Notes: a model not told the origin generated them from the letters alone. A DNA stretch of 64,000 bases from Serripes groenlandicus (GCA_031761405.1 JASEVX010000007.1:38430734-38494733), one strand, 5' to 3'. Shown: positions 12,457 through 24,420, counted from the first letter of the stretch. Made by a program: numbers and translations.

Positions 12457-13785
12457 GTAAAACGGTATATGATATTTAAAGGGGAATGTTGTCAGCTGTA
12501 CGTTTAATGGGAAGAGTTTGATTAGAATATACCCTGTTAGCATCCTGTCTTTTGGAGCATCCTGGAAGCCGCAAGTTTAAAATGGAGAACGCAATGTTGC
12601 CTAATCATTTGCTAATGTCGATTTTAGTAGTGGCTTATTTCACGACTCGATTTCGATTGCTGTGTGGCTTAGACCCATGAGTCAATCGTGCGGAAAGCCT
12701 CTGTACAGACTGATCTCCAATTACAGTAGTACGCCTTCTGACGCAATTCATTTTTGGATCTTTTGTCATTTTCGATGTTCTTCAATCGCTCTTCCTCATT
12801 AAACCAGTGCCATTATCAAGACGTTTCGGACATATTTCTTGTGATAAAAATAGTTCTAAATTTACATGTTGATGTAAGCGTTAAAGCTTTCATTGTGTTG
12901 CGCAATCACTCACTGCCACCCATATCTTTGCGACATAAAATAAACGTTAAAACGAATGCTATACAATATACATTCGCACGTGGAGAATGATTGTCAAACA
13001 TTACTATACACCGTCTGTCAGTTCTCTTGACTAATTGGCAAACCGTGCAGAGCCATATCAAATTGTGTGGAAGCGAAGGAGGATCTTGATCTACACTGGT
13101 AGCAACATCAAGTATGGTTTAGTTTCAAGGAACCCGGCTCGCATATTTATCGTAGAAGTCTTGTTATCTATTGAAACCGCTTAAAATTTAATTGAAAAAT
13201 GAAGTAGGCATTATTTATTACTGTTCTTTAATCGTTTACAGTATTTAATTTCCTTGATGAAGATTTCCGAGATAATAAACGTAAAGCCACAAGTTCTTCT
13301 TTATATCATTGTGTCTATCTAGTTGTTCAGGATGAAAGTTTATTTTATTTTATGTACTTCTTTTCTAATAACAATTAAACAACATGGGGTAATTGCATTG
13401 ATAATTGTTTGTTCCTGTAAATAATCCTGGCTTTATTGTTCTCGTAAATTAGCGGTAACTTCCCATAAATTCTAAAACAATCTCATGAATAAAAATCTAT
13501 ATACAGTTGTAAACAAAAGGAGTGATGCATGTGTAAACGGAAGCATCGGTTTCCGGTTCATTGTCCTTAAATAGGACATGCAGACATTTAAATGCATTTT
13601 AAAAAGCAGAAGAATCATAAAATATTATTACGATTATGCAACTATCCAACGCATTGAGAAATTAACATACTATGGACGTACCATGGTAACAAAAAACAGA
13701 AAACCAATCTAATGGATTAAATACATACATGTATGAGCCTCGTCTAGCGATTTAGAACCTTAATGCATCTGATTACAACTCAATT
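12457..13785. other. Long stretch with no supported feature
   Basis: AT-rich, mostly unique-looking sequence. The open frame at 12754-12990 has no splice or start context that convinces. Confidence 0.4.
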
Positions 13786-13990
13786 CAATTCAATTTTATT
13801 CAGGCAAGTCGGCACATCAGTACCATTGGCCATTTACAAGTATATACACGTGAAGAATATGGCTCAATGACGTAAAATACATTACATTTACATAATTTAT
13901 ATACACGAATACAAAAGAAGAAAAATCAGTTATAATATTTCAGATAAGTACAATTATGTTTAGATAACCAAGAATTACAGAGAGGACTCG
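13786..13990 (-). mobile_element. Probable 3' end of a non-LTR element
   Basis: On the minus strand this ends in AATAAAATTGAATTGAATTG, an AATAAA box followed by a short tandem tail, as in many LINE/SINE 3' ends. No reverse-transcriptase coding sequence is adjacent, so only the 3' end is claimed. Confidence 0.35.
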
Positions 13991-14511
13991 GGAGAGCCCG
14001 TTCATTCTCACCAAAAACCTTTGTTGTCTATCTACATGTAATAATAGTCCTTGATGCAACTTTTGACAAAAAATACTAGGACTGTAGCTTCAATTAGTTA
14101 TACGCCAATTTACGTTTATATTACCGCGTTACAGATAGTTACTAAGACATCAAGACCACCCCGAACCTTCACTTTCCGCCTACATATCTGATTTTAAGAA
14201 CATTTATTATTGCAGCTTCGTTACTTTGACTTCCATATTCCCCTATATAATCGTTCAACTTCCTAAGAAAAATTGACATTTGGAACTTTGCAACCAACGT
14301 ATAACCAGAGTAATGTCTGTTGGTGATGGCCCCCTAGTTTTACAAGCATCGTGCGTGTCCTTCGATAACGGATATGGCCATCAATCAACCTAAAAACATG
14401 CAATATACTGTAACTAAAATTGTATTTGATTTATAAGAAATACTTCCACAGGTCGATTTTCGTAAGTCGTGGTTCAAATTATGCCAAGACAGGGATACAG
14501 CACTTCCCATT

Positions 14512-14830
14512 GAGAGGCGTAGCTCCCTTTAGGTACTGTAGGCACCAAAATGCAGCTGCGCCGATAGACATCTGCGTAATATATCGACCAGATCAGCCTG
14601 CGCTGTCCGCGCAGACTGATCCGGCCGACACATTCCGTCTTAGGGGGATATATGTATAGAGTAGTGATTCCTGAAACAGAAAATCCACAGGAGGCGAAAA
14701 GTGTATATCCGGGTAGGCCTCTGTGGCATGCTTAAGCTGATCCGGGTCGATACTTTACGCAGAGTCCACAATGTTGATTTTCTCACGAGACGGCCTACAC
14801 ATTGATTATTGCAAAGCTATACCCCTGCCA
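14512..14830 (+). mobile_element. E-type element (D core with different ends)
   Basis: The left end GGCGTAGCTCCC and right end GCTATACCCCTG are decayed forms of the E terminal repeat (compare 19017-19361). The interior is the D-family core. Confidence 0.65.
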
Positions 14831-15349
14831 TTTCCCCGTGACTCGGCCCCCTTTATTCATCAATCTGATTGAAAAAACAAAAAAACTCTACCATTCGGAA
14901 CAGACGAGGTAACTCTGCAGGAAAACGGTGTGTTAATCTCGTTTTACAACGGTATTTTACGAGACTTCAGTCGTAAATAATAAATACGGCCTTATAAACT
15001 TGCGCCTGATTACATCTTTATGCGAGTTTTGAAGAATTCAAGTCTTTGATTGCTCTGTAGATAAACAGGCGGAAATACAAGAACAAATCCTGATTGTGGC
15101 TCATGCTTATTGGAATATAACTTGTTCGTGTCCTCACCAAACTTGGTGTCGTAATTATCCAGTGAAATTGTCGATAATAAAAGACCTACATAAATATCCG
15201 TAACATAAGATTTGTTCTCGACATACATTTACTTCAGATACTGTAGATAAGTCAAGACTTTCAAAGCCGTGTATCGTGAACTCTCATTGAACACAGCATA
15301 ATATAATCTCAACATGCGTAACATTTACCTTGGCTGTTTACAGTTCGTG

Positions 15350-15540
15350 TTAACCCTTTCCCACATACAACATACCTGCATCATACGACTTCTAAAACAT
15401 CAAGACAGAAAAATGAAAAAAATAGTGAAAGTTAAAATTATTGTAAAAGAGGTTAAAACATTGTGGCAACTGAAGTAATGACATGAGCTTTTCAAAAGTC
15501 TGAATGCGTTTAGATGCATTTGCAAGTTGGATAGGGTTCA
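15350..15540 (+). mobile_element. Family A old copy
   Basis: Left end TTAACCCTTTCCCACATACA. The interior has AAAACATTGTGGCAACTGAAG, and the right end is decayed (TTGGATAGGGTTC). Confidence 0.6.
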
Positions 15541-16132
15541 GAATTATGTAGGTATCAGAGGACTAGATAAGATTCAGTGTACAGGTCTTTTCCCCATAAT
15601 ATTTCTCTTATTTTTCAAGAATCATCTTTAGAGTACCAACAACATAGAATGTCAAAAAAGGAATTTAGAACATGAACAATGCCCCTTATCTAGAACTCTG
15701 AGGTGTGGGTGTGTTGCACTCTCAGTACTGTATTAAGCACGATGTTTTATATATAACTTAAACAGTAAACAGTAAATAGGACATGATTAATTTGATTTAC
15801 ATATACGACTACACAATACTTTATTCAAGTTAATTGACATACGATCCAAATATAGAACAATTCATATATGAGTCAAACCGTCAGGCGAAACCGAGATCTA
15901 TAATAATAACAAGAGTTGCTGCAAGATGCAGCAATTCGATGTTAGCGCGGGAAGCAGCATGTTATGGCTTAAGAAATACTGTTTGATTCGAAAAACAGGA
16001 AACCCGCTTTAAAATATATGATGTAAATATATGATAACAATAGTTTTTTTAATTAATTACGTTAAACGAAAACAAAAATACATTTTCCAACGTGTTGACC
16101 TCGATCTCCCAAAATTATTGTAAATATTTGTC

Positions 16133-16144
16133 TGCGCATGCGCG
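16133..16144. promoter_or_regulatory. NRF1-type palindrome TGCGCATGCGCG
   Basis: Exact match to the GCGCATGCGC core bound by NRF1 in animal promoters. No start exon could be assigned nearby, so promoter function is only possible. Confidence 0.3.
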
Positions 16145-16442
16145 TCCTTTTTTTCCCCTTAATATATTCTTAAAATCGCAAAATTTAGCACAATAACTTC
16201 GCATTTATGAAAATATTCCCATTTTCCTGTTATTAAAACCCCGGTGGTTCTCAGTGATGTTACATATATTCCGCTCTGGTATACTGCTTGTGTTCAGTTG
16301 TGTGACTTCGGGTCGAAGTCAAGAGAAAGAGAAAGAAATGTAACGGGAACGGGGTTTAGGTATAAATATCACTTCTACAGCCTTGCTGTGGAAGCCGGCT
16401 TTTATAGCGACGTTAGAAGTATACAGTGGTTGACCTTTTCTT

Positions 16443-16490
16443 AAAGTTAAGCAACGTTCATCACGGTTAGTGCCTGGATGGGTGACCCGC
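16443..16490 (+). pseudogene. 5S rRNA-derived fragment
   Basis: AAGTTAAGCAACGTT, CGGTTAGTGCCTGG and ATGGGTGACC match the internal control region and 3' half of metazoan 5S rRNA. The 5' half is not recognisable, so this is a 5S pseudogene fragment or the head of a 5S-derived SINE. Confidence 0.65.
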
Positions 16491-16599
16491 GATGGCTTAA
16501 CGCCGGTACACGTTACACTATGGTTTAAATTTACATTTGAATCATAAAAAACAACTTGCATATACATTGACTGGTTCACTTATCTTAATTTTCTATTGC

Positions 16600-17016
16600 A
16601 AACTCGAACGAGAACCAGCCTAGTGACGAACTGCTATGGAAACAAGCATACTGCGATGATGGTTCTCTCTTGTCTCTACTCTCCCGACACCGCACGAATA
16701 ATGAAACAAGCTATCGAGTTGACGCGAGAACAGCGTCAAATTCACTTATTTCTTCTCCTCGTGTAAAAGTACGGGAAACGGAAGTTGTAATGGCTATGTG
16801 AAGTGCCCTCTGGTTGGTCGATATTTGGTCGTGTCCGGATTTTTTGGCCAATCAGCGATCAGGTAATAGGAAACCATTTCTTTTTGTGTCGATATATTTA
16901 GTTTTGTCTGTATTTTCCGCGGAAATGGTACCCCTTACGGCAACTCAAATATTAAGAAAACGAAGAGACGGATCAAACATCGGGACGATCATTCGATTTA
17001 GCAACTGATGGGCTAC
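16600..17016 (+). promoter_or_regulatory. Possible CpG-richer promoter stretch
   Basis: CpG dinucleotides are denser here than around it. GGCCAATCAG at about 16849 fits a CCAAT box, and CGGAAGTTG at about 16778 fits an ETS-type site. A 27-codon ORF with a fair start context (GGAAATGG) begins near 16924. No downstream exon was identified, so this stays a hint. Confidence 0.2.
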
Positions 17017-17306
17017 ACAACGCACACCGAGTGGTTTCTAAATTCGAAAAACTGTGGGAGGAGATAGTTTTCGCCCGTTTCCATAGCAACGGTGGTTTCT
17101 ATGGCGACCATACTACAAAAGGAACAACTAGAGCCTAGACCCTTCATCCCTATCAAGTTTGATCGAAATCCGTTGAATAGTTTTGGCGCTACGCTTGCCA
17201 CAAACAAACAAACAAACATTTTACAAACAAACGGACAGAAACGAAGACCGACTTTAAGGGTCTCTAGAAGAGAGAACCAATATCCGAGAGCTGACGGTAA
17301 AATACG

Positions 17307-17316
17307 GCGCATGCGC
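17307..17316. promoter_or_regulatory. NRF1-type palindrome GCGCATGCGC
   Basis: Second exact copy of the palindrome, about 1.2 kb from the one at 16133. No assigned gene. Confidence 0.25.
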
Positions 17317-17373
17317 GATCAAGACGATTAACAATGGGTAGTTCTAAACACAACCAATATATGCACTTGTACT

Positions 17374-17660
17374 GATAATAATGATGATGATGGTAATAAT
17401 AATGATAATATCTTTATTTAATGGAGGTTTTGAAATTAATATATAGCACTTACGACACTATAACAAACATAATGCTGTTATCCAAAGGCTTCAATTACGT
17501 TTGTACTAGATTGCAAGACAAACATCGTACATCTGATGAGACTTGACGGAGGCCGGGGCTGATCTGGTCTGCATTGATGGCTAAGTTCCTTAGGTCGGTG
17601 CTCGCCTGACGTGGCCTTATTAAATTCCTTCAAAGTAGTTACAATGTTTCTGCTCCGATT
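17374..17660 (-). mobile_element. Possible 3' end of a second non-LTR element
   Basis: On the minus strand sequence ending CCATTAAATAAAGATATTAT runs into an ATTATT/ATC-rich tail, like a poly(A)-signal plus microsatellite terminus. No coding sequence was seen. Confidence 0.3.
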
Positions 17661-17780
17661 TCCATGACGTCAATGGGTTAATAATAGGAAAACGCCGTTT
17701 TGGGGATAGGTAGACATGGACATGCGTCAAATTCATTTGGCGATATGTAAGAGCATCCTCGGGGAAATTTCTTTGCAATG

Positions 17781-18012
17781 TTTTACCCTTAGCCGCATAC
17801 AGATGCTTTCATGCTCCTCTATGGCCGACCGCATTTGAAAGCATTGTGACCGGTGTGCACATGCTTATTTTGAGCATTTTCTCCACTAGCCATAATGTTT
17901 TCAACACTTTTCAATATCTTAACTTTCATCAAAAGAGATGTTTCCATATATCTATCCATATGTTTTAAAAAGTCATCTGCGGCAGATTTTGCGTATGTAC
18001 GGAAATGACTAA
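17781..18012 (-). mobile_element. Family A old copy
   Basis: CCCTTAGCCGCATACAGATG at the left, AGCATTTTCTCC and GCCATAATGTTTTCAAC in the middle, TACGGAAATGACTAAA at the right. It abuts the next copy. Confidence 0.5.
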
Positions 18013-18016
18013 ATCC

Positions 18017-18220
18017 TTAACGCTTCCCAATACATAACAAAATCTGCAGCAGACGACGCTGAAAAATCCAGGTAATTACATTAATTACGCATACATTTAA
18101 GGTATATTGATGAACTAGAGTTAAAATCTATTTTGGCAAAAGGAGGACTTGTTCGACTGTTAAAAAAGTCGTTTGCTATAGATTCGTCGAAAAATGTGTC
18201 TGCTTATGGGAAATGGTTAA
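18017..18220 (+). mobile_element. Family A old copy
   Basis: TTAACGCTTCCCAATACATA to TTATGGGAAATGGTTAA with TCTGCAGCAGACGACG inside. Confidence 0.65.
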
Positions 18221-18364
18221 TACCGGGGGGCGCCTGAAATAGACGAAATAGGGCAGCAGACGCATACGCAATAGTCAAAACTAGAGGTCTCAACGTCGTC
18301 AACCCGTTTTAAAATGTATTCTTTTTATTCCGACAAGTCTAACTAGGCTCTTTCTGTTAAAAGG

Positions 18365-18588
18365 TTAACCCTTCCCACAGACAACATATATACTGCAGAC
18401 AACTTTGAACGAATCTTAGGCAAGATATGGAATAGCCCTATTCATATATATAATTATCGAATAGAGTTCAAGACTAAGTGTCAACATGTCAAAATGAAAC
18501 AATTGTCCTCATGAGCCAGCTCTCCTTTTGCCACAATGTGTCCAGATGTCGTCTTCTGCAGATGTGTCTGCATATGGGCAAGAGTTAA
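18365..18588 (+). mobile_element. Family A old copy
   Basis: TTAACCCTTCCCACAGACAA to CATATGGGCAAGAGTTAA, with TCTCCTTTTGCCACAATGTG in the right half. Confidence 0.65.
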
Positions 18589-19016
18589 AGAGGTAACGAT
18601 CGAGCAGGGAAAACAAATAATATGAATTGCCGAGTGTTCTTCTCGTAATTGCAGTCCGAGCAGACGAAAAGTAATGTACATAAATGGAAAAAGTACATTA
18701 AGTGGGCGCCTTCTGTATTCTTTATGATCTCTGCACCCTTCCCGTTGAAAATACCGTTAATATTTAGGCTTTTGAATTATCATTTTCTCCCAATGGTATA
18801 TACTATTAAAACATTACTGCCAGTTTGTTCATTTGAGTGGCGTTCTGTGAAAACAACCGTAAGGCAATAGCGGCCAGTATAGATCCAGACCAGCCATTTC
18901 TGCACTGTTCGTGTGTAGTCATAGAATAAACTTCTGTAAGGCAAGGCCACTTTGGGGTACTTTAGCTTGGATTTACTGGCAGGTCTTATTCAATTAGTGT
19001 AATAATTATGCAAGAG

Positions 19017-19361
19017 TCAGGGGCGTAGCTCCCTTAAGGCACTGTAGGCACGTGCCTACACACTTTTTTCTAAAAATGCCCCCAAAATGCTGCTGCGGTG
19101 ATACACATCTGCGTAATGTATCGACCAGATCAGCCTGCGCTGTCCGCGCAGGCTGATCCGGCCGACACATTCCGTCTAAGGGGGGATATATAGAGTAATG
19201 ATTTCTGAAACAGAAAATCCACAGGAGGAGAAAAGTGTATATCCGGGTACGCCTGTGTGGCATGCTTAGGCTGATCGGGTCGATATTTTACGCAGAGTCC
19301 ACACTGTTGATTTTCTCACGAGACGGCCTACACATTGATTACTGCCAAGCTACGCCCCTGA
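19017..19361 (+). mobile_element. E-type element, complete
   Basis: Terminal inverted repeats TCAGGGGCGTAGCT / AGCTACGCCCCTGA enclose a D-family core. Just inside the left end is a small palindrome (GGCACTGTAGGCACGTGCC). About 345 bp. The plus-strand frame at 19235-19453 is a read-through of the repeat. Confidence 0.8.
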
Positions 19362-19887
19362 GAGTTGGTTTTCTAGAACCCCACTCATTTCTTCATTTTC
19401 TGTATTCCTCTATTCCTGTATGTGACACAGGAGAGCTATTTTGGGGGGTATGACGAATAATAAGCGCATGTTGATTTTTTTTGTTTGTTTATTGTTTTAG
19501 GCCGTTTTCAAAAGTATTTATGTTATATCACGGCGTTTTATAATGTTAATTCACTTATCATATTGTTCATGGTATTTACTTTATGTGAACAAGTTCGTAC
19601 TTCTCCCTTTTTTCCCTAATGTGATGTTCGTATTCTTCGAGTAAAAGCTGAAGGCTATATCCTTTGTCTATCAGTACATAACAGTAACTTGTAAAATTGA
19701 AATTAATATATTTCAAATCAGTATCTATGAACAATTGCTATAAAAAAAAAAGAAGGTAACATTCTGACCATGACAGTCAAAGGTCAGTCACAATCTATAA
19801 TTTAGCTCAATGATTCTTGTTTCTTTTAGTGCACCTTTTCCCCACCACCAATCAATATAACATTATTGTGAACTTCCAATGTTTCTT

Positions 19888-20307
19888 ACGGCAGCTCTAA
19901 AGGGACAAACACATTTTTATAAATTACATACGATTTTTTTTTTATCTCGTGCGCACGAGATAGTATCTCGTTCGCACGACTGAATATCTCGTGCGCACAA
20001 TATACTTATCTCTTTCGCACGACTTAGTATCTAGTGCGCACGAGATAGTATCTTGTTCGCACGACATAGTATCTCGTGCGCACGAGATAAAAAAAAAAAA
20101 AATCGTGTGTGTCCCTTTAGAGGGACACACACATTTTTATTAATAACATACGATTATTTTTTATCTCGTGCGCATGAGATACTTATCTCGTTACCACGAC
20201 TTAGTATCTCGTGCGCACGAGATACTAAGTCGTGCGCACGACATACTATCTCGTGCGCACGAGATAAAAAAAAAACCTATTCGTTTGTGTCCCTTTAGAG
20301 CTGCCGT
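19888..20307. mobile_element. Foldback element with TCTCGTGCGCACGAGA blocks
   Basis: Ends ACGGCAGCTCTAAAGGGACA and GTCCCTTTAGAGCTGCCGT are inverted repeats. GTTTCTT flanks both sides (19881-19887, 20309-20315), a likely 7-bp target duplication. The interior is two successive hairpin units, each flanked by A/T homopolymers and built from palindromic GTGCGCAC blocks. Confidence 0.85.
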
Positions 20308-20657
20308 AGTTTCTTTATCAACAGGCGACGTTAAATGAGATAAGGGTACGTTTTACGACCATGGTTTTAAAAACTTTGAGACAAGTCAACATGTCTAGTC
20401 GTTGATTGTTGTTTTATTAGATCTTGTTTATTTACTTCATTAGTTTTTAACTATATTACGATCGATTGTCTCGGTGTTTTATGTATCTTTTTAAACAATC
20501 TCAGAAGGTCGTCTCCAGTCTTTACTTTTAACTATTTTCAGCATACAGATTAAGTTTGGCGCAGCTGGTGGTTTTATATTGTGGCAATAGGATATAATGA
20601 ACAATTGGTTCTTTCGCCTCAATTTCGATTCTACTAAATAGTGATATACTTTCTATA

Positions 20658-20820
20658 GTATATAGAGAATATTACATGAGTGGTCATTCAATACGGAATT
20701 TATTAAACGAGTTTTCTGAAATTGATAAGAACGAGCCTTGGCGAGTTTTTATCACTTTTAGAAAACGAGTTTAATAAATTTCGTATTGAATGACCACGAA
20801 TGTAATGTTCTTTTTATATC
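20658..20820. mobile_element. Foldback element with arms of about 60 bp
   Basis: TGGTCATTCAATACGGAATT and TTATTAAACGAGTTTTCT on the left pair with AGAAAACGAGTTTAATAA and the complement of the first motif on the right, around a loop of about 35 bases. Pairing extends outward to ATTACA / TGTAAT. Confidence 0.8.
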
Positions 20821-21129
20821 ATAAATACTAATTTAATAATTTACAGCGCTATATCCATATAAACGTCGCTATAAAGCGAGCGTATTTACAACGCTAAACG
20901 TTACGTTATGACGTCACGTTACGTAGCATTGTTATTACACTAGTTGAATACGCAATTTATTCAATGGCTTTATTACACTCCGGCGACGTCATTTATGATA
21001 TAAATGGTAATTATTTTCTTCAGACGTTTATAAAGCAGATCTGGTTATGGTCAATAAGTCCATTTCGTCTCCTAACAAGGCTTAGATATTAGATAATCAA
21101 TGTCATTACTATATAGTCAACTTCTTGAC

Positions 21130-21305
21130 TTAACACTTTTGTACATACAAACAAATCTGCAGGGGACGATTTTTAAAAACATTTAGCAAAATATAGAAAA
21201 TTAAATGCAAGAACAATTATTGAATCAAGTTAGAAACATTGTGACAATATGAGAAATTGCTCATTATGAACAGTTTCTCCTCAGTTTGTAACCATTTTCT
21301 CCCCA
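21130..21305 (+). mobile_element. Family A old copy, right end missing
   Basis: TTAACACTTTTGTACATACA, ATCTGCAGGGGACGA, GAAACATTGTGACA, then a TTGCTCATTATGAACAG hairpin. It breaks off where the satellite begins. Confidence 0.5.
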
Positions 21306-22280
21306 GGAAAGAACACGACTGACATAGAGAGTCATCAATACGACAGTTTGCAACATTGAAGGCACTCGGTCGTTGACTGATCATTTTCATCACAAAAAAG
21401 TATTCTGAAATGTTTTTAGTTACTGGAAAATAATTAAAGCGTACTAGGAAAGTACACCTCGTATATAGAGAGACAGCACTAAAAGAAAGCTTATAACATT
21501 GGACGCACTCGGTCGACGGATCATTTTCATTGCGATTAGTATTCTGAAATGCCTTTAGTTACTGGAAAACAATCATAGAGTACTATGAAAGTACACATTA
21601 GATATAGAGAGTCAGCACTAAAAATAAGTATGTAACATTAAATACAATCGGTCGTTGACTGATCATTTTCATATCAAATTGTATTCTGAAAGTTATCTGA
21701 TTACTGGAAAACAAGCAAAGCGTACTAAGAAAGTACATATTAGATATAGAGAGCCAGTACTGGGTTACTGGAAAACAAGTATGGCGTACTAAGAAAGTAC
21801 ACATTAGATGTAGAGAGCCAGCCCTAGGTTACTGGAAAACAAGCAACGCGTACTAAGAAAGTACACATTAGATATAGAGAGCTAGTACTGGGTTACTGGA
21901 AAACAAGTTTAGCGAACAAAGAAAGTACACATTAGATGTAGAGATCCAACACTAAAAGAACAGTGGACGCCCTCGTTCGTTGACTGATCATTTTCATTGC
22001 AAAGATTATGTTGAAATTAGTCTGATAACTGGAAAACTAGCATTGTGTACTAGGAAAGTACACAGTAGATATAGAAAGTCTACATCAAAAACTTAGTTTG
22101 TAACATTGAATGCACTCGGTCATTGACTGATCTTTTCCACTGTAGCAATTACTCTGTAATGACTCTCTAATTTCTGGAACAGTAGCATGGCGTACTAGGA
22201 AAGTACACAGACAATATAGAGAACCATCAATACAAAGGTGCGTGACATCGAGGGACTGATCAGTTCCATTGCAAAGATTG
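21306..22280. repeat. Satellite of about 144-bp monomers with 64-bp short forms
   Basis: Each monomer starts near AAAGTACACATTAGATATAG. It passes CACTCGGTCGTTGACTGATC and TCATTTTCATTGCAAAGATT, then ends TTACTGGAAAACAAGC...GCGTACTA. Three consecutive units (about 21731-21924) lack the middle and are 64 bp long. Divergence between units is clear, so the array is not recent. Confidence 0.88.
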
Positions 22281-22514
22281 TAATACTGATTTAAAACCCT
22301 TAATCCGCTGAATTCAAGAAGCCGGTAGCAGCATTCCCGATGTTGGAAATTTATTTTCAAATTGATACACTCGTCGAATATTTAATATTGATACATGAAG
22401 AGCTGGAGTGTTCTAGTTTCAACATGAACGAATCGACGTTGTAAAATAGGGCAGTGCGACCTACCACTCCCGTAACGTTCAGCATTACGGAGATAACATG
22501 TCCGACTGATTCGC

Positions 22515-22620
22515 TAGTAACAGGATAAACATACCAGCCATGCTTGTAATCGACCTTGGAAACGCCGTGATATAACTGAAATACGGATGTATTTTAGGTA
22601 AAAAACACCATACAAACAAA
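22515..22620 (+). mobile_element. Type 2 SINE 3' fragment
   Basis: GGAAACGCCGTGATATAACT then ...AAAAAACACCATACAAACAA, matching the 3' part of type 2 SINEs. Confidence 0.45.
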
Positions 22621-22639
22621 CCGTTGTTTTTTCCCTAAA

Positions 22640-23230
22640 ATCTTATGATCATATTTCGTAGTATAATAGTACAGGATTTGTCCCGTTTTCATATACATTT
22701 TGTATTGCAGTATTTGGTGTGAAGTATAATAGAGATCATTAGTGAAAGTATCTGTTTCCCCTCCAGAGCTGTATTGAATTATTTATTTAATACGGAAAGT
22801 GGAACCAATGTTTTTCTCCATTAGGTGATAATGCTATTTGATATCACATTGCAGAGGCTTAGATAAAGTAAAATAAAAAAAAAAGTAAATGTCAAATGCT
22901 GCATGGCGAGCATAAATAAATCCATAATGTTGCATTTTCAATGTACAACTTTAGCTATGTAATTGAACCTTATATATTGGGCATATAAGTGTTCTAGGAC
23001 AATTATTAAGGTAGAGCTCCCCTAATGTGTTCTGAATTTTCCGAACGAGGTTTGGATTTATTTACAATATAGAGTTTCCGTTAGAAGTCGTTAGAGATCG
23101 GTTTTGTTTGTAGACTCGGAATTAATTTCCTTTTTTTTTTTCGTAGACTTGTCGTTAATTTCCGGTTCAAATGACCGACAAGTCCACGAACAATTTATAT
23201 TTCAAACGACTTCCGATACGTAAATAGCCA
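22640..23230. other. No supported feature
   Basis: AT-rich. Contains a T homopolymer near 23131 and an imperfect inverted pair around it (AGACTCGGAATTAATTTCC / GGAAATTAACGACAAGTC-like). No gene seen. Confidence 0.35.
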
Positions 23231-23456
23231 AAGTCGTTGGTTCGATCCCCGGCCGGGTCATACCAAAGACGTTAGAAATGGTAGTAATGGCTGCCCTCCT
23301 TGGCGCTCATGCTGGCGGGGTTAGAATAACGTAAGACTGGCTTTTGTAAGGATAAATGGACCAGTAGTACTTGTAACTTACCCCGGAAACTCAGTGATAT
23401 AACTGAAACATTATTGAAAGCGGCGTAATACACAAATTAATCAATCAATTAACTGT
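23231..23456 (+). mobile_element. Type 2 SINE, 5'-truncated
   Basis: The B-box-like GGTTCGATCCCCGG at the start is followed by TAGTAATGGCTGCCCTCCTT, CAGTGATATAACTGAAA and an AATCAATCAATTAA tail. Confidence 0.75.
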
Positions 23457-23481
23457 ATCAGGGAACGTTTTAAATATATAT

Positions 23482-23996
23482 GGGTCTAGTTAAAATGCCA
23501 GAAATGGGGATAAATGAAAGATTAATATCTAAGAGTCTAGTTAAAATTCCAGAAATGGGGATAAATAAAAGACAACTATCTATTGGGTCTAGTTAAAATG
23601 CCAGAAATGGGGATAAATGAAAGATTAATATCTATGAGTCTAGTTAAAATTCCAGAAATGGGGATAAATAAAAGACAACTATCTATTGGGTCTAGTTAAA
23701 ATGCCAGAAATGGGGATAAATGAAAGATTAATATCTAAGAGTCTAGTTAAAATTCCAGAAATGGGGATAAATAAAAGACAAATATCTATTGGGTCTAGTT
23801 AAAATGCCAGAAATGGGGATAAATGAAAGATTAATATCTAAGAGTCTAGTTAAAATTCCAGAAATGAGGATAAATAAAAGACAACTATCTATTGGGTCTA
23901 GCTAAAATGCCAGAAAATGGGGATCAATGAAAGATTAATATCTAAGAGTCTAGTTAAAATTCCATAAAATGGATCAACGAAAAACAACAATCTAAA
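23482..23996. repeat. Dimeric tandem repeat, 103-bp unit (51 + 52)
   Basis: Alternating half-units begin GGGTCTAG and GAGTCTAG at 23482, 23533, 23585, 23636, 23688, 23739, 23791, 23842, 23894 and 23946. The first type carries AAAATGCCAG and AAAGATTAATATCTA; the second AAAATTCCAG and AAAGACAACTATCTA. Five dimers: a small higher-order array. Confidence 0.95.
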
Positions 23997-24074
23997 GAGA
24001 AAACAGTTCCGATTGTTGTTAAGTGATTTATTTAAAGCTGTCTATACCCCACAGAAATCTCATCTATCACTGCT

Positions 24075-24278
24075 TTAACCCTTTCCCTCATACGACAATT
24101 CTGCAGCAGACGACTTTGAACGTATTTTGTCAAAACATAGAAAATCTCCATAATTGAATGGATAACCTATGACGAAAAGTGGAAAACATTGTGGCAATTT
24201 CTTCTTTTGTCACTATGTTTTCAAAAAGCCGTCTGCTGCAGAGGCGTCAGAAAGCGTCTATATGAGGGAAAGGGTTAA
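24075..24278 (+). mobile_element. Family A young copy with a 26-bp internal deletion
   Basis: Canonical TTAA-flanked ends, but the left arm of the central hairpin (AAAAGGAGAAATTGCACG and following) is missing: ...CATTGTGGCAATTTCTTC.... Confidence 0.9.
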
Positions 24279-24420
24279 GTCTGTTCATTAATTAATGCAG
24301 ATTATATACGTCGCTCTTTATATTCTGAAAACGAAGATGCTATTAATTATTGAATTATTGACGGCTCGCCTCGTAATTACCGTGGAACAGTAAACCCTTA
24401 CCCCTTTGAGGTCGCCATTT

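Noticed and set aside
15010..15228. Minus-strand 72-codon ORF with balanced composition
   Set aside because: An in-frame stop lies directly before the ATG, the possible acceptor is weak and I recognise no domain.
17092..17331. Plus-strand 79-codon ORF
   Set aside because: Contains CAAACAAA repeats and lacks start or splice support; probably repeat-derived.
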